From the NCBI GenBank assembly GCA_937934135.1, contig CALHAW010000001.1, positions 1-64,000 on the forward strand: a DNA stretch of 64,000 nucleotides, given 5' to 3'. The notes beneath the pieces are model-generated. The model was not told the origin of the DNA. It worked only from the letters and a program-made list of their open reading frames with translations, and made no database searches. The position numbers were made by a program, and so were the translations under genes. The stretch is from an uncultured Alphaproteobacteria bacterium (lineage in GTDB: Bacteria > Pseudomonadota > Alphaproteobacteria > Micavibrionales > Micavibrionaceae). Shown here in pieces: positions 6,458 to 15,226 of this stretch. Numbering within the stretch: the first letter of the stretch is position 1; every line of letters starts with the position of its first letter.

Positions 6458-7894
6458 ATGAGCAAAACAATATTAACGCCAGATCTTTGTATTATTGGTG
6501 CAGGGTCAGGGGGGCTTTCTGTTGCGGCGGGTGCGGCGCAATTAGGGTTGGAAACGGTGTTGCTTGAAAAAGCTGAAATGGGTGGTGATTGCCTGAATAC
6601 GGGGTGTGTGCCGTCTAAGGCGTTATTGGCAGCAGGAAAGCGGGCGCAAATGCACCGCAAGGATGATATTAAAGGGATTGCGGCGCATGAACCAAAGATT
6701 GATTTTTCCGCCGTGAAAGACCATGTATTTGAGACGATTGCGACGATTGAACCCAATGATTCGCCAGAGAGATTCCGTAGTCTTGGCGTCAATGTGATTT
6801 TAGAGGCGGGTGAATTTACCGCCCCCGATACCGTGGTTGCAGGGGATTATATTATCAAAGCCAAGAAATTTATTATTGCAACAGGATCACGTGCGTTTGT
6901 CCCTTCAATCACAGGGTTGGCGTATGAAAAAGTTTTTACCAATGAGTCAATTTTTGACCTGCGTGAGAAGCCAGAGCATCTTTTAATTATTGGTGGTGGG
7001 CCGATTGGCCTTGAGATGGCGCAAGCGCATCGACGTTTAGGATGCGCCGTAAGTGTTTTTGATATGGGCGTTATTTTACCGCGTGATGATCAAAAGAACG
7101 TTGAAATTGTACGTGACGCATTAATCAAAGAAGATATTGCCCTTCATGAAAATGTGTCTATTCAGGAGGTTAAGCACGGCGCGAATGATGTAACATTAGT
7201 GATTGAGCGTAATGGCCAAGTGGAAGAAGTTACAGGGTCTCACCTTTTAATTGCCGCAGGGCGTACGCCGAATATAGATAATATGGGGCTCGAAAAAGCC
7301 AATGTAAAATTTGACCATCGCGGCATTATCGTCAAAGATAATTTGAAAACATCCAATGCAAAAATATTTGCGATTGGCGATGCGGCAGGTGGGCCGCAAT
7401 TTACACATGTAGCGGGATATCATGCGGGCGTTATTATTCGTCAAGTTTGTTTTGGGATGTTTTGGGCAAAGGTTGATTATACGGCGTTACCGTGGGTGAC
7501 CTATACCGACCCTGAATTAGCGCAAGTTGGTTTAACCGAGGCCGCGGCAAAAGAAAAATATGGTGAAGGCAATATCAAGGTTGCGGAATGGCATTTTGAT
7601 GAAAATGACCGTGCGATTGCAGAAAAAATAACCAAAGGTCAAGTCCGCGTTGTGACAAACAATAAAGGCCTTATTTTGGGAGCATCGATTGTGGGGGCGC
7701 AGGCGGGTGAATTGATTGGTATGTGGGCGTTGGCGATTTCATCGAAACAGAAAATTGGGGCAATAACGGCGATGATTGCCCCGTATCCGACATTGGGAGA
7801 AGTGAGTAAGCGCGCCGCAGGGGCATGGTATACACCCAGCCTGTTTAGCGATAAAATAAGGCGTATTGTCAGGTTTTTAAAGCATTTTGGGTGA
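6458..7894 (+). CDS. Class I pyridine nucleotide-disulfide oxidoreductase-like flavoprotein
   Basis: This 478-residue flavoprotein is related to mercuric and dihydrolipoamide reductases. The FAD motif GAGSGG lies at 14-19, the redox-active disulfide GGDCLNTGC has Cys45 and Cys50, an NAD(P) motif IGGGPIGLE lies near 174-182, and a second FAD contact (TSNAKIFAIGDAAGG) lies near 300-314. The C-terminal dimerisation domain is complete, but the segment that usually carries the catalytic His-Glu pair reads APYPTLGE, with no His before the Pro-Thr, so it is unlikely to be a standard lipoamide dehydrogenase. It forms a putative operon with the VTT and DUF547 genes. The substrate is unknown. Confidence 0.85.
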   Translation: MSKTILTPDLCIIGAGSGGLSVAAGAAQLGLETVLLEKAEMGGDCLNTGCVPSKALLAAGKRAQMHRKDDIKGIAAHEPKIDFSAVKDHVFETIATIEPNDSPERFRSLGVNVILEAGEFTAPDTVVAGDYIIKAKKFIIATGSRAFVPSITGLAYEKVFTNESIFDLREKPEHLLIIGGGPIGLEMAQAHRRLGCAVSVFDMGVILPRDDQKNVEIVRDALIKEDIALHENVSIQEVKHGANDVTLVIERNGQVEEVTGSHLLIAAGRTPNIDNMGLEKANVKFDHRGIIVKDNLKTSNAKIFAIGDAAGGPQFTHVAGYHAGVIIRQVCFGMFWAKVDYTALPWVTYTDPELAQVGLTEAAAKEKYGEGNIKVAEWHFDENDRAIAEKITKGQVRVVTNNKGLILGASIVGAQAGELIGMWALAISSKQKIGAITAMIAPYPTLGEVSKRAAGAWYTPSLFSDKIRRIVRFLKHFG

Positions 7895-7979
7895 GATCAT
7901 TTAAAAACACATAGTAAAACCGTAACGTTTTTTGGGTGTGAGCGAATAAGAATAGATATTCATAAAAGAGAATAAATCT

Positions 7980-9365
7980 ATGCTTATTTTTCATCACCGA
8001 AATATATATCTATGCGGATTGATTGCTTTTATAGCGCTTATTTTTGCGCCGTCTGATGGTGCTGCCCAAAAAGAAAAAATTAAAGAAACGCAACCTGCGT
8101 TGTTTCATACGGTCAATATTGTTTTTGGTAATGAAGCGGCGGCGCGGGAATCTTTAAACTGGGTGATTAAGCGTGGCGAAAAAGATTTAGCTGCGCATCT
8201 TATTACGGCAATGCGTTATTCCCCTTTAGGGCGCGATGAAATTGGCAAAGGATTGAACCAATTAACAGGTGAAACAAAGCCCAAAGATTGGTTTCATTGG
8301 ATGTTGTGGCAACAAAGCCACGGTGAAATAAAGCCACATGATTCTTACCTTGATTTTAAATCAACGGTTTTTTATTCAATCGACCCAGCCTTTAGCCGTT
8401 TTTTCAGGCCTGATTTACAATATGATATCCGCCCAGAGGAAATTGTATGGGGCGGGGTGCGTGTGGATGGTATCCCTGCGCTGGATAACCCAACACATAT
8501 TACCCCACAGCAAGCCACATATCTGAAAGATGATGATGAGGTGTTTGGGGTTTCTATTAACGGGGATGCGCGTGCTTACCCGCTGCGGATTATGGGGTGG
8601 CATGAAATGTTTAATGACGTGGTTGGCGGTGTACCTGTATCGTTGGCCTATTGTACGCTTTGTGGGGCGGGCATTTTGTTTGAAGGAAATGATGAAGGGC
8701 GTGAAGAACCCTTTACCTTTGGGTCATCGGGTTTTTTGTATCAATCCAATAAGTTGATGTATGACCGCAACACGGATTCATTGTGGAATCAATTTACGGG
8801 TGAGCCAGTGAGCGGGCCGTTAAAAGATTCTGGCATTGTCTTAAATATCCGTCCTGTTGTGATTACCAGTTGGAAAGAGTGGAAAACGCAAAACCCAGAG
8901 ACAAAAGTGTTAAGTTTAAAAACAGGATTCCGCCGTGATTATGGATCAGGTGTGGTTTATAATGATTATTTTTCTTCGCCTGATTTAATGTTTCCTGCAT
9001 TGGGTGATGGGCGTCAAAAATTATCCGAAAAAGATCAAATATTTGGCCTGCGTCTTACAGGCGGCGTGAAAGCGTGGCCATTAGAGACATTCACAAGGGG
9101 CAAGATTTTGAATGACAAAGTCGGACAAATGAATGTGGTTCTTATTGGTGATACAAAAACACGCACAGTGCGTGCCTATGAGCGTAACGATTTTGTATTT
9201 AAGGACGAATTGAAAACAACGGATGGTCGTGTTTGGCACTTATCTGAAGGTTATTTAACGGCGCCTGATGGGCAGAAGTTAAAACGTTTACCAGGACATG
9301 TTTCATACTGGTTTGCGTGGGCAGGGTATTTAGGGGATGAAACAGAGCTTTATAAACATAATTAA
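7980..9365 (+). CDS. DUF3179 exported protein
   Basis: This 461-residue protein has an N-terminal hydrophobic signal sequence (about residues 10-28) and a long DUF3179 domain, marked by the DEVFGVSINGDARAYPL, WHEMFNDVVGG, and YCTLCGAG blocks and the later GSSGFLYQSNKLMYDR. The family has no agreed enzymatic function; the conserved CTLC pair suggests metal or redox binding. Export to the periplasm is predicted. It follows the flavoprotein gene after 85 bp and may start its own transcript; RBS-like AAAGAGAA lies at 7966-7973. Function is not assigned. Confidence 0.85.
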   Translation: MLIFHHRNIYLCGLIAFIALIFAPSDGAAQKEKIKETQPALFHTVNIVFGNEAAARESLNWVIKRGEKDLAAHLITAMRYSPLGRDEIGKGLNQLTGETKPKDWFHWMLWQQSHGEIKPHDSYLDFKSTVFYSIDPAFSRFFRPDLQYDIRPEEIVWGGVRVDGIPALDNPTHITPQQATYLKDDDEVFGVSINGDARAYPLRIMGWHEMFNDVVGGVPVSLAYCTLCGAGILFEGNDEGREEPFTFGSSGFLYQSNKLMYDRNTDSLWNQFTGEPVSGPLKDSGIVLNIRPVVITSWKEWKTQNPETKVLSLKTGFRRDYGSGVVYNDYFSSPDLMFPALGDGRQKLSEKDQIFGLRLTGGVKAWPLETFTRGKILNDKVGQMNVVLIGDTKTRTVRAYERNDFVFKDELKTTDGRVWHLSEGYLTAPDGQKLKRLPGHVSYWFAWAGYLGDETELYKHN

Positions 9366-9380
9366 GAAAGGTTACCCGTT

Positions 9381-9716
9381 ATGTTACCGATTAACCCTGT
9401 ACCAAGATATTCAAGATTTAGACAATTTGTGAAAGATACGAAACCTGATTCAAGTGAAGAGAGTTTTGACGAAACGCAAAAAAGATTAAAAAAGCGGCTT
9501 GAAGCTATCCGTGGTGGATTTGAGCCAAGGCCGCTTTCTGGTGTAAATAACATTGCCCCAGAAGGATTAGAGATTTTGAATGATAATAATAGCAAGCGCC
9601 AGCGTTACGGGGCGGTATGTAAGAATTGTCAGGATGTGTACAAGAAAAATTCATATCGCGCACGCGAGGTTGTTCCGTATCGTGGAGAGGATAAACAAGT
9701 TGAAATATCTTCTTAA
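9381..9716 (+). CDS. Hypothetical protein before a radical SAM gene
   Basis: This is a 111-residue hydrophilic protein that I do not recognise. It is highly charged (long Arg/Lys/Glu stretch around 30-45) and has one CKNC pair near 80-83, which could bind metal. No signal peptide or membrane segment is seen. It begins 15 bp after the DUF3179 stop and ends 17 bp before the radical SAM gene, so it is probably in the same transcript. Being a short protein next to a radical SAM enzyme, it could be a substrate or accessory factor, but no leader/core pattern typical of a modified peptide is visible. Confidence 0.6.
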   Translation: MLPINPVPRYSRFRQFVKDTKPDSSEESFDETQKRLKKRLEAIRGGFEPRPLSGVNNIAPEGLEILNDNNSKRQRYGAVCKNCQDVYKKNSYRAREVVPYRGEDKQVEISS

Positions 9717-9733
9717 AATTTCTAAAACAGTAC

Positions 9734-10696
9734 ATGTCAGAAAAATTAGAAGATCAGCCAGTAAAATTCCAAAATTATCTTAAAACGGCAAAGGGCGAAG
9801 ACCGTGCCTTTGTTGATATGGCGCGTCTTGATACACTTTGGATTAATAGTGGGACGCTTTGTAATATTGAATGTCTTAATTGTTATATTGAATCATCCCC
9901 GAAAAATGACCGTCTTGTCTATATGACTTATGATGAGGTTTGTACGTTTCTTGATGAGATAGAGACGGAGCAGATGGGAACACGTGAAATTGGTATCACG
10001 GGCGGTGAACCATTTATGAACCGTGATATGATCAAGATTATTGAGGAATGCCTTGAGCGCGGTTTTGATTTAATTGTCCTGACGAATGCGATGCAACCCA
10101 TGCAGCGTAAATTAGTGAGTGAGCCGTTATTGGCATTAAAAAACAAATATACATCACAGTTAACGATGCGTGTTTCAGTGGATCATTTTAATCCTGAAAT
10201 GCATGAAGAAGAGCGCGGTAAGGCAACATGGAATCCCATGTTAAAGGGATTGAAATGGTTGTCCGATCATGGATTTACCATTGATATTGCAGGGCGCACC
10301 CGTTGGGGTGAAAAAGAAGAAGGATTGCGCGCAGGATATGATGCGTTGTTTAAGGCGAATAATATTAAATTAGATGCCTTTGACAAAAAACAGTTGGTTT
10401 TGTTTCCTGAAATGGATGAGGCCGTTGAAGTCCCCGAAGTGACAACCGAATGTTGGGATGTTTTAAATGTAAAGCCACAGGAAATTATGTGTAGCAATTC
10501 CCGCATGGTGGTAAAGCGTAAAGGTGCGGATAAACCCGCGGTTATTGCGTGTACTTTATTGCCGTATGAAGATGAATTTGAATTTGAATCGACATTAAAA
10601 GAGAGCGCAAAACGCGTTTATTTAAACCATCCCCATTGTTCAAAATTTTGTGTTTTGGGTGGTGGGGCATGTAGTGTGTCAGATGGCGGCGAATAA
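9734..10696 (+). CDS. Radical SAM protein
   Basis: This 320-residue radical S-adenosylmethionine enzyme has the 4Fe-4S motif CNIECLNC (Cys43, Cys47, Cys50) and the SAM-contact GITGGEP at 87-93. Three further cysteines near the end (Cys302, Cys306, Cys313, in CSKFCVLGGGAC) could bind an auxiliary cluster, as in SPASM/Twitch-type enzymes. The substrate is unknown. The stop codon overlaps the start of the metallophosphoesterase-like gene by one base, so the two are translationally coupled, and a small hypothetical gene precedes them. The enzyme should act in the cytoplasm on a small molecule or protein. Confidence 0.85.
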   Translation: MSEKLEDQPVKFQNYLKTAKGEDRAFVDMARLDTLWINSGTLCNIECLNCYIESSPKNDRLVYMTYDEVCTFLDEIETEQMGTREIGITGGEPFMNRDMIKIIEECLERGFDLIVLTNAMQPMQRKLVSEPLLALKNKYTSQLTMRVSVDHFNPEMHEEERGKATWNPMLKGLKWLSDHGFTIDIAGRTRWGEKEEGLRAGYDALFKANNIKLDAFDKKQLVLFPEMDEAVEVPEVTTECWDVLNVKPQEIMCSNSRMVVKRKGADKPAVIACTLLPYEDEFEFESTLKESAKRVYLNHPHCSKFCVLGGGACSVSDGGE

Positions 10697-11532
10697 TGAT
10701 TAAAGATATTGGTGTGTTAAAGGGCCGTTTTTTGGTTTTTGGTGGCCCGTATAGTAATTTACAGGCAACCGAAGCTGTTTTAAAGCAGGCGAAGCAATGC
10801 AATATTCCTGAATCCAATATTATTTGTACAGGGGATATTACGGCTTATTGCGGGCAGCCTGAAGACACAGCGCAGCGTATGTATCAATCCAGTATTCATA
10901 TTATTCAGGGGAATTGTGATGAGAGCCTTGCCAATGATAGTGAAGATTGTGATTGCGGTTTTGATGAAAATACGGCGTGCGAAGTGTTTGCAGATCGCTG
11001 GTATAATTTTTCAAGACAAGAAACGTCCCCTGCGATGAAGGAATGGATGGGAACGCTTCCTTTTAGGATAGAGTTTATTTTTGGTGGTAAGAAAGTTCAT
11101 GTGTTGCATGGATCACATGAGGAGATAAATGAGTTTATCTTTGCATCGACGTCTGATGATTATGTGTTAAGTCAAATTAATAAAACGGGCGCTGATATTA
11201 TTATTGGTGGCCATAACGGAATGCATTTTACATCTGTGATGGGTAATAAGGTGTGGCATAATGCGGGCGTTATTGGGATGCCTGCCAATGATGGTACGCC
11301 GCGCACATGGTATTCCATTATTGAGGAAAAAGAGGGGCAGATTATATTTACGCACCATGCGCTTGATTATGATCATGATGCCGCGGCGCAGAGCATGATT
11401 GCGAATGGTTTAAAAGAATATGCGCAAACTATTCAAACAGGGTTATGGCCATCATTGGATGTTTTGCCAGAGGTTGAGAGACACCAGACAGGAATTAAGC
11501 GCGCAGAGGAATCCTTTTCCATTGCCTTATAA
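10696..11532 (+). CDS. Degenerate metallophosphoesterase (YfcE-like fold)
   Basis: This 278-residue protein has the calcineurin-like phosphoesterase pattern of YfcE-type proteins. The motifs GDITAYCG (about 49-56), GNCDE (about 74-78), VLHGSHEE (about 136-143) and IIGGHNGMH (about 170-178) are present. The first metal motif, normally a DxH in a strand-loop, reads FGGPYSNLQA at about 16-25, so both the Asp and the His ligand are replaced. It may therefore bind one metal, be inactive, or bind nucleotides as a sensor. It overlaps the radical SAM gene by one base. It ends 5 bp from the convergent sodC gene. Confidence 0.8.
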   Translation: MIKDIGVLKGRFLVFGGPYSNLQATEAVLKQAKQCNIPESNIICTGDITAYCGQPEDTAQRMYQSSIHIIQGNCDESLANDSEDCDCGFDENTACEVFADRWYNFSRQETSPAMKEWMGTLPFRIEFIFGGKKVHVLHGSHEEINEFIFASTSDDYVLSQINKTGADIIIGGHNGMHFTSVMGNKVWHNAGVIGMPANDGTPRTWYSIIEEKEGQIIFTHHALDYDHDAAAQSMIANGLKEYAQTIQTGLWPSLDVLPEVERHQTGIKRAEESFSIAL

Positions 11533-11537
11533 ATTTT

Positions 11538-12089
11538 TTATTCAATAACACCGCATGCGATGCGTTTACCTGCTGCGCCGCTTGGTTGGCTGATATGATC
11601 ATCGGCGCTGGCGTGAATAATGATCGCAGAGCCATCAGCATCAAAGACACTGCTGCGTTTTTTGATATCTTTGTCTTTCAGCGTTATTTTAAAATTTATA
11701 ATTTGGTTGGTTAATTCACCGGCTTCATTTGGTTTTAAATTTGGCATGTCACCAGCATGGTGACCTTCAGGGTGTTTTAGGCCGTGGCTGTGGTTGGTTG
11801 GGTTGAAATGTCCGCCTGCAGATTTAAACCCGTTTGCACCATTACATTTGCCTGTTTCATGAATATGGATGGCGTGATCTCCATTGGGGGTAAGGCCTTT
11901 TAGCGATAAAGACAGAAGAACGCCTGCGGCGGTTTCGCCCAATTCGATGCTGCCCATATCTTGACCTGTTGGTCCTTTCATCATAATGGTGCGTTTGGCG
12001 CTTTGGGTTGGAACGGTTTGATACAGATACCCCGTGCCGACAACCACGAACAATAAAGCAAGAATGATGATAAGAAGTTTGATATTCAT
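11538..12089 (-). CDS. sodC: Cu/Zn superoxide dismutase
   Basis: This 183-residue envelope enzyme should convert superoxide to oxygen and hydrogen peroxide. An N-terminal hydrophobic segment (about 4-23) acts as signal or anchor. Copper and zinc ligands are all visible: HIHETG, GGHFNP, HPEGHHAGDMPN, the Asp in VFDADGSA and the last His in IIIHASADDH. The disulfide cysteines occur in GKCN and in the C-terminal IACGVI. No lipobox is seen. The gene is convergent with the metallophosphoesterase gene (5 bp gap) and divergent from the DUF455 gene 47 bp away, so promoters for both must share that gap. Confidence 0.93.
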   Translation of the reverse strand: MNIKLLIIILALLFVVVGTGYLYQTVPTQSAKRTIMMKGPTGQDMGSIELGETAAGVLLSLSLKGLTPNGDHAIHIHETGKCNGANGFKSAGGHFNPTNHSHGLKHPEGHHAGDMPNLKPNEAGELTNQIINFKITLKDKDIKKRSSVFDADGSAIIIHASADDHISQPSGAAGKRIACGVIE

Positions 12090-12136
12090 AAGATGAAGCC
12101 TTTGTCATTAATTGAAATTCTGATAGAAAACCTAGC

Positions 12137-13024
12137 ATGACAGATAAAAACATAACAACACTTTGTGAAGCGGCGCTGGATATCTTAAATACCGCTGATG
12201 CCCATGAAAAGGCTAATAAAACCCGTATATATACCGTGCAGTGGCGCGAAGGGCAGATTATATCCCTTGGCTGTGTTACGGATATACCCGTGCGCCCGGC
12301 GCGGCCAGAAAAGCCAGAGTTGTTGCGGCCATGGGATATGCCAAAGCATAAGAAAGCAAATTCAGAGCGCGGTAAAATTAGCTTATTGCATGCGCTATCA
12401 CATATTGAATTAAATGCCATTGATCTGGCGTGGGATATTATTGCCCGTTTTAGTAATTATGCGGAATCTGAAACATTTATCCTGCCGATTGAATTTTATG
12501 AAGATTGGTTAAAAGTTGCCGATGATGAAGCCAAGCATTTCTTGATGCTGTCAGATCGATTAAGTGATTTGGGCGCGGCCTATGGTGATTTACCGGCGCA
12601 TGATGGATTATGGGAGTCTGCAGAGAAAACTGCACATGATTTTGCGGCGCGTTTGGCGGTTGTTCCCATGGTGTTGGAAGCGCGGGGGTTGGATGTCACA
12701 CCCGGTATGATTACCGTGATGGACGAACAAGGTGACCAGAAAACAGCAGAGATGTTAAGAATTATCCATGATGATGAAATCACCCATGTACAGGCAGGGA
12801 CGGCGTGGTTTAAAAAATATTGCGACTATTACGGGTATGACCAAGAAGTGTATTTCCAAAAATTAGTGACGGAATATTTTAACGCCACCTTGAAAAAACC
12901 GTTTAATCATCCCAGCCGTGAAAAAGCAGGTATGATACGCGATTGGTATGAACCGCTTGGTGAAGAGATACAAAAACAAGAATCAATACAAGACGAGCAA
13001 GGAAGTAAAAAGAAGCATGCCTAA
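12137..13024 (+). CDS. DUF455 ferritin-like protein
   Basis: This 295-residue protein of the DUF455/ferritin-like family has an all-helical domain carrying candidate di-metal ligands spaced as in ferritins: HIELNAIDLAWD (about 96-107), DDEAKHFLM (about 128-136) and later EARGLD and DDEITHVQAG (about 213-222). Proline-rich RPARPEKPELL lies near 56-66. Some ferritin-like relatives are diiron oxygenases; the reaction here is unknown. The stop codon overlaps the start of the homocysteine methyltransferase-like gene by 8 bp, so the two are coupled. Confidence 0.85.
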   Translation: MTDKNITTLCEAALDILNTADAHEKANKTRIYTVQWREGQIISLGCVTDIPVRPARPEKPELLRPWDMPKHKKANSERGKISLLHALSHIELNAIDLAWDIIARFSNYAESETFILPIEFYEDWLKVADDEAKHFLMLSDRLSDLGAAYGDLPAHDGLWESAEKTAHDFAARLAVVPMVLEARGLDVTPGMITVMDEQGDQKTAEMLRIIHDDEITHVQAGTAWFKKYCDYYGYDQEVYFQKLVTEYFNATLKKPFNHPSREKAGMIRDWYEPLGEEIQKQESIQDEQGSKKKHA

Positions 13025-13907
13025 GAACAAAGTGACGATTATGGATGGCGGTATGGGCCGTCTTTTAAAAGAAATGGGCGCGCCCTTTCGGCAACCGGAA
13101 TGGTCAGCCCTGGCATTAATGGAAGCACCAGATTATGTGACACAGGCGCACGATGCCTTTCTTGAGGCAGGCGCAGAAATTATTATTACCAATAGCTATG
13201 CGGTGGTGCCGTTTCATATTGGACAAGAACGGTTTGATCAGCAGGGACGGGCGCTTATTAAATTGAGCGCCGAGATTGCCAGAACATGCGCCGATAAAGC
13301 ACTGAATAAGGTTTTAGTGGCAGGATCCATCCCGCCTGCTTTTGGATCTTATCGGGCGGATTTGTTTATCGAAGAAAAAGCCGCCGATATTTACCGTCCG
13401 ATGATTGAAGAACAAGCCCCGTATGTCGATTTTTGGTTGGCGGAGACGGTTGCAACAATAAGAGAGGCGCATGCAATAAAAGCCGCGCTTGGCGATTCAC
13501 CAAAGCCTTTTTGGATATCTTACACAGTGCGGGACCGTCAAGAAGCAGAGATTCCGCCACAATTAAGATCAGGGGAAAGCATTGAGGAAGCGGTGAACAC
13601 CGCCATAGAGTTGAATGCGGCCTGTATTTTGCTAAATTGTAGCCAACCAGAGGAAATGGCGCCTGTTTTGGAGATTATTCAGGGCTTAAAGGTTAATATT
13701 CCATATGGCGTCTATGCCAACGCATTTGAGCCAATTATGCGGGATCAGGGTGCAAATCAAGAGTTTCTGGGCATGCGGGATGAAAATTCATCCGAAAATT
13801 ACCTGAAATTCGCACAAACTTGGCGCAATAAGGGAGCTTCTGTCATTGGAGGGTGTTGCGGGATTATGCCTGAACACATCAAAGAGTTGTCAAAAATAAA
13901 CAATTAA
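13017..13907 (+). CDS. Homocysteine S-methyltransferase family protein
   Basis: This 296-residue protein is of the Hcy-binding family, which uses zinc-bound homocysteine as methyl acceptor. DGGMG near the N-terminus begins the barrel; the zinc cysteines are in LLNCSQP and the C-terminal GGCCG. The start at 13017 gives a normal-length protein and has GGAAG at 13001-13005; an upstream in-frame extension to 12948 lies inside the DUF455 gene and encodes lysine-rich sequence unlike the family. The methyl donor may be S-methylmethionine or SAM; it is too short to be a full cobalamin-dependent methionine synthase. It is coupled to the DUF455 gene. Confidence 0.88.
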   Translation: MPKNKVTIMDGGMGRLLKEMGAPFRQPEWSALALMEAPDYVTQAHDAFLEAGAEIIITNSYAVVPFHIGQERFDQQGRALIKLSAEIARTCADKALNKVLVAGSIPPAFGSYRADLFIEEKAADIYRPMIEEQAPYVDFWLAETVATIREAHAIKAALGDSPKPFWISYTVRDRQEAEIPPQLRSGESIEEAVNTAIELNAACILLNCSQPEEMAPVLEIIQGLKVNIPYGVYANAFEPIMRDQGANQEFLGMRDENSSENYLKFAQTWRNKGASVIGGCCGIMPEHIKELSKINN

Positions 13908-14018
13908 AACAATGACTTAATATAAATTAGATAAAATTTTATGGTAAATTAAAAACCTCTTTACCCCCTTCGTAGTATTCTTAAAGCATAGGGAACACGA
14001 AGTATTAAAGGGCGTAAA

Positions 14019-14456
14019 ATGAGTTACAATTTCCAAACAGCAGTAAAACAAGATGAAGCATTAAATGTTAATGCACCTGCATTACAAGTTACTCTTCCAG
14101 TGTTCCAAAAGCCTGCGACGCCAATCCAAGCAAATAATGACAATCCAGCACAAAAAAGCGAAACAACATGCACTTCATTGTTCTTAGGCGCGGTTTTAGG
14201 CGGCGTAAGTGAAGTAGCAGACGCGACTTTGGATGCGGCAGAGACAATCGGTGAGCGCCGCGCAGATAACTTTCAAACGCTCGCAATCGAAGCGGCCAAT
14301 AATAACAGCATTGCTTTGGGCAAACCTAACGTGATTAATGGTGACTTTGGTTCTTCAGCACAAGGTGTTGAGAGCATGGATCTTGAAAGAATTAAGCCGC
14401 AAATGCGTTACCTGAACCAGCCTTCTTTTGCTTATGGCATGAAGAGATTTGGTTAA
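14019..14456 (+). CDS. Hypothetical Ala/Asn-rich protein
   Basis: This is a 145-residue protein that I do not recognise. The N-terminal third is polar and rich in Asn, Gln and Pro; a short Gly/Ala-rich hydrophobic patch (SLFLGAVLGGVSEVADATLDAA, about 53-74) might form a helix but is too weak for a confident membrane segment. AAAGGGCG at 14007-14014 is the likely ribosome-binding site. It stands alone between the homocysteine methyltransferase-like gene and tRNA-Gly. Reading frame and codon use look like neighbouring real genes. Confidence 0.6.
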   Translation: MSYNFQTAVKQDEALNVNAPALQVTLPVFQKPATPIQANNDNPAQKSETTCTSLFLGAVLGGVSEVADATLDAAETIGERRADNFQTLAIEAANNNSIALGKPNVINGDFGSSAQGVESMDLERIKPQMRYLNQPSFAYGMKRFG

Positions 14457-14478
14457 TAAATTTCTATCATTCAGTTTC

Positions 14479-14507
14479 TTGACATTTTAGCTATAATTCC
14501 GCATAAG
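14479..14507 (+). promoter_or_regulatory. Possible tRNA-Gly promoter
   Basis: TTGACA at 14479-14484 and CATAAG at 14502-14507 are separated by 17 bp, placing transcription start a few bases before the tRNA. A better-looking TATAAT at 14492-14497 is too close to this -35. Assignment is tentative. Confidence 0.4.
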
Positions 14508-14519
14508 AGATAATCTTTT

Positions 14520-14593
14520 GCGGGTGTAGTTCAATGGTAGAACGTCAGCCTTCCAAGCTGAACACGAGGGTTCGATTCCCTTCACCCGCTCCA
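14520..14593 (+). tRNA. tRNA-Gly (anticodon UCC)
   Basis: A 7-bp acceptor stem (GCGGGTG with CACCCGC), D arm with AATGGTAGA, anticodon arm CAGC-CTTCCAA-GCTG giving anticodon TCC, and T arm GAGGG-TTCGATT-CCCTT are all complete, with discriminator T and encoded CCA. The last 18 bp are repeated at 16337-16354, so the 3' end has served as an integration site while the gene remained intact. Confidence 0.95.
14576..14593 (+). repeat. attL core repeat (tRNA-Gly 3' end)
   Basis: Identical 18 bp to 16337-16354; it forms the 3' end of the working tRNA gene. Confidence 0.85.
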
Positions 14594-14662
14594 TTTTATG
14601 TTAAATAGCATAATGAAATCAATCACTTAGTTTTACGCTTTTCTGTCACTTTCACCGAAAAA

Positions 14663-14956
14663 GTGATACAAACTGTGATACAAAATACCCCAACGGTGAG
14701 AACAAGAGTTGCGACATATGTTTACCTGCGCAACGGTATTTATTACTTTCAGCTACGGTTGAAAAAGCATGATGTGCGTCAGGGTCACTTCAAAAGTGGT
14801 CTAATACGTAAATCGTTGAAAACAGGTAACTATCGTGAAGCGATAATGCGAGCACGAATGCTATGGTTAGAGTATATGACGAGCAACAAGACTAAATTTG
14901 ATACACAACAAGAAATTGATGATTCTAGTGAATATCCTGACGACTTATGGTTTTGA
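14663..14956 (+). pseudogene. Truncated tyrosine integrase (N-terminal fragment)
   Basis: These 97 residues (GTG start) match the N-terminal part of phage-type integrases: VRTRVATYVYLRNGIYYFQ followed by IRKSLKTGNYREAIMRARML, a beta-hairpin DNA-binding start and the first helix. A full enzyme would be several hundred residues with a catalytic R...HxxR...Y domain, none of which is present here. The next 270 bp hold no long frame and appear to be decayed coding sequence. Its position directly after the tRNA gene is the usual integrase position. It is presumably inactive. Confidence 0.7.
14666..14684 (+). repeat. 19-bp direct repeat, left copy
   Basis: ATACAAACTGTGATACAAA is identical to 16249-16267. 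It contains two ATACAAA units and lies 73 bp inside the left core repeat, overlapping the start of the integrase fragment. It may be an arm-type integrase or excisionase site. Confidence 0.7.
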
Positions 14957-15226
14957 ATCTGATAAGTTTAAAGAAGCATACTCTATGATTTCACAATCTG
15001 GAGAACCAAAACCTAGGAACATACCTCAGAATAACATGTAGTCTTAGATGTGATTAAGAATAGAAAAAAGACGTTGATAAGAAACAACCTTATGATGGGT
15101 TCTGGTCAGATGGTGGTTTCACTGATGCTGTTTATTGATGGTTTCATTAACTTTGAACAATTAATTTTACCATAGCGAACTAGAAACTATTGACATATAA
15201 ACAGGACGTGTGATACATCATGTTTC

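Noticed and set aside
9381-9716. Precursor peptide for the radical SAM enzyme
   Set aside because: At 111 residues it has no leader/core layout, no repeated core and no Cys- or Gly-rich tail; kept as a hypothetical protein only.
11857-12420. Minus-strand frame of 187 codons over sodC and the DUF455 gene
   Set aside because: It overlaps two well-supported genes, and its product is Cys/Ser-rich without any recognisable domain.
14492-14497. TATAAT as the -10 of tRNA-Gly together with TTGACA at 14479
   Set aside because: Only 7 bp separate them, too short for a sigma-70 promoter; the weaker CATAAG at 17-bp spacing is listed instead with low confidence.
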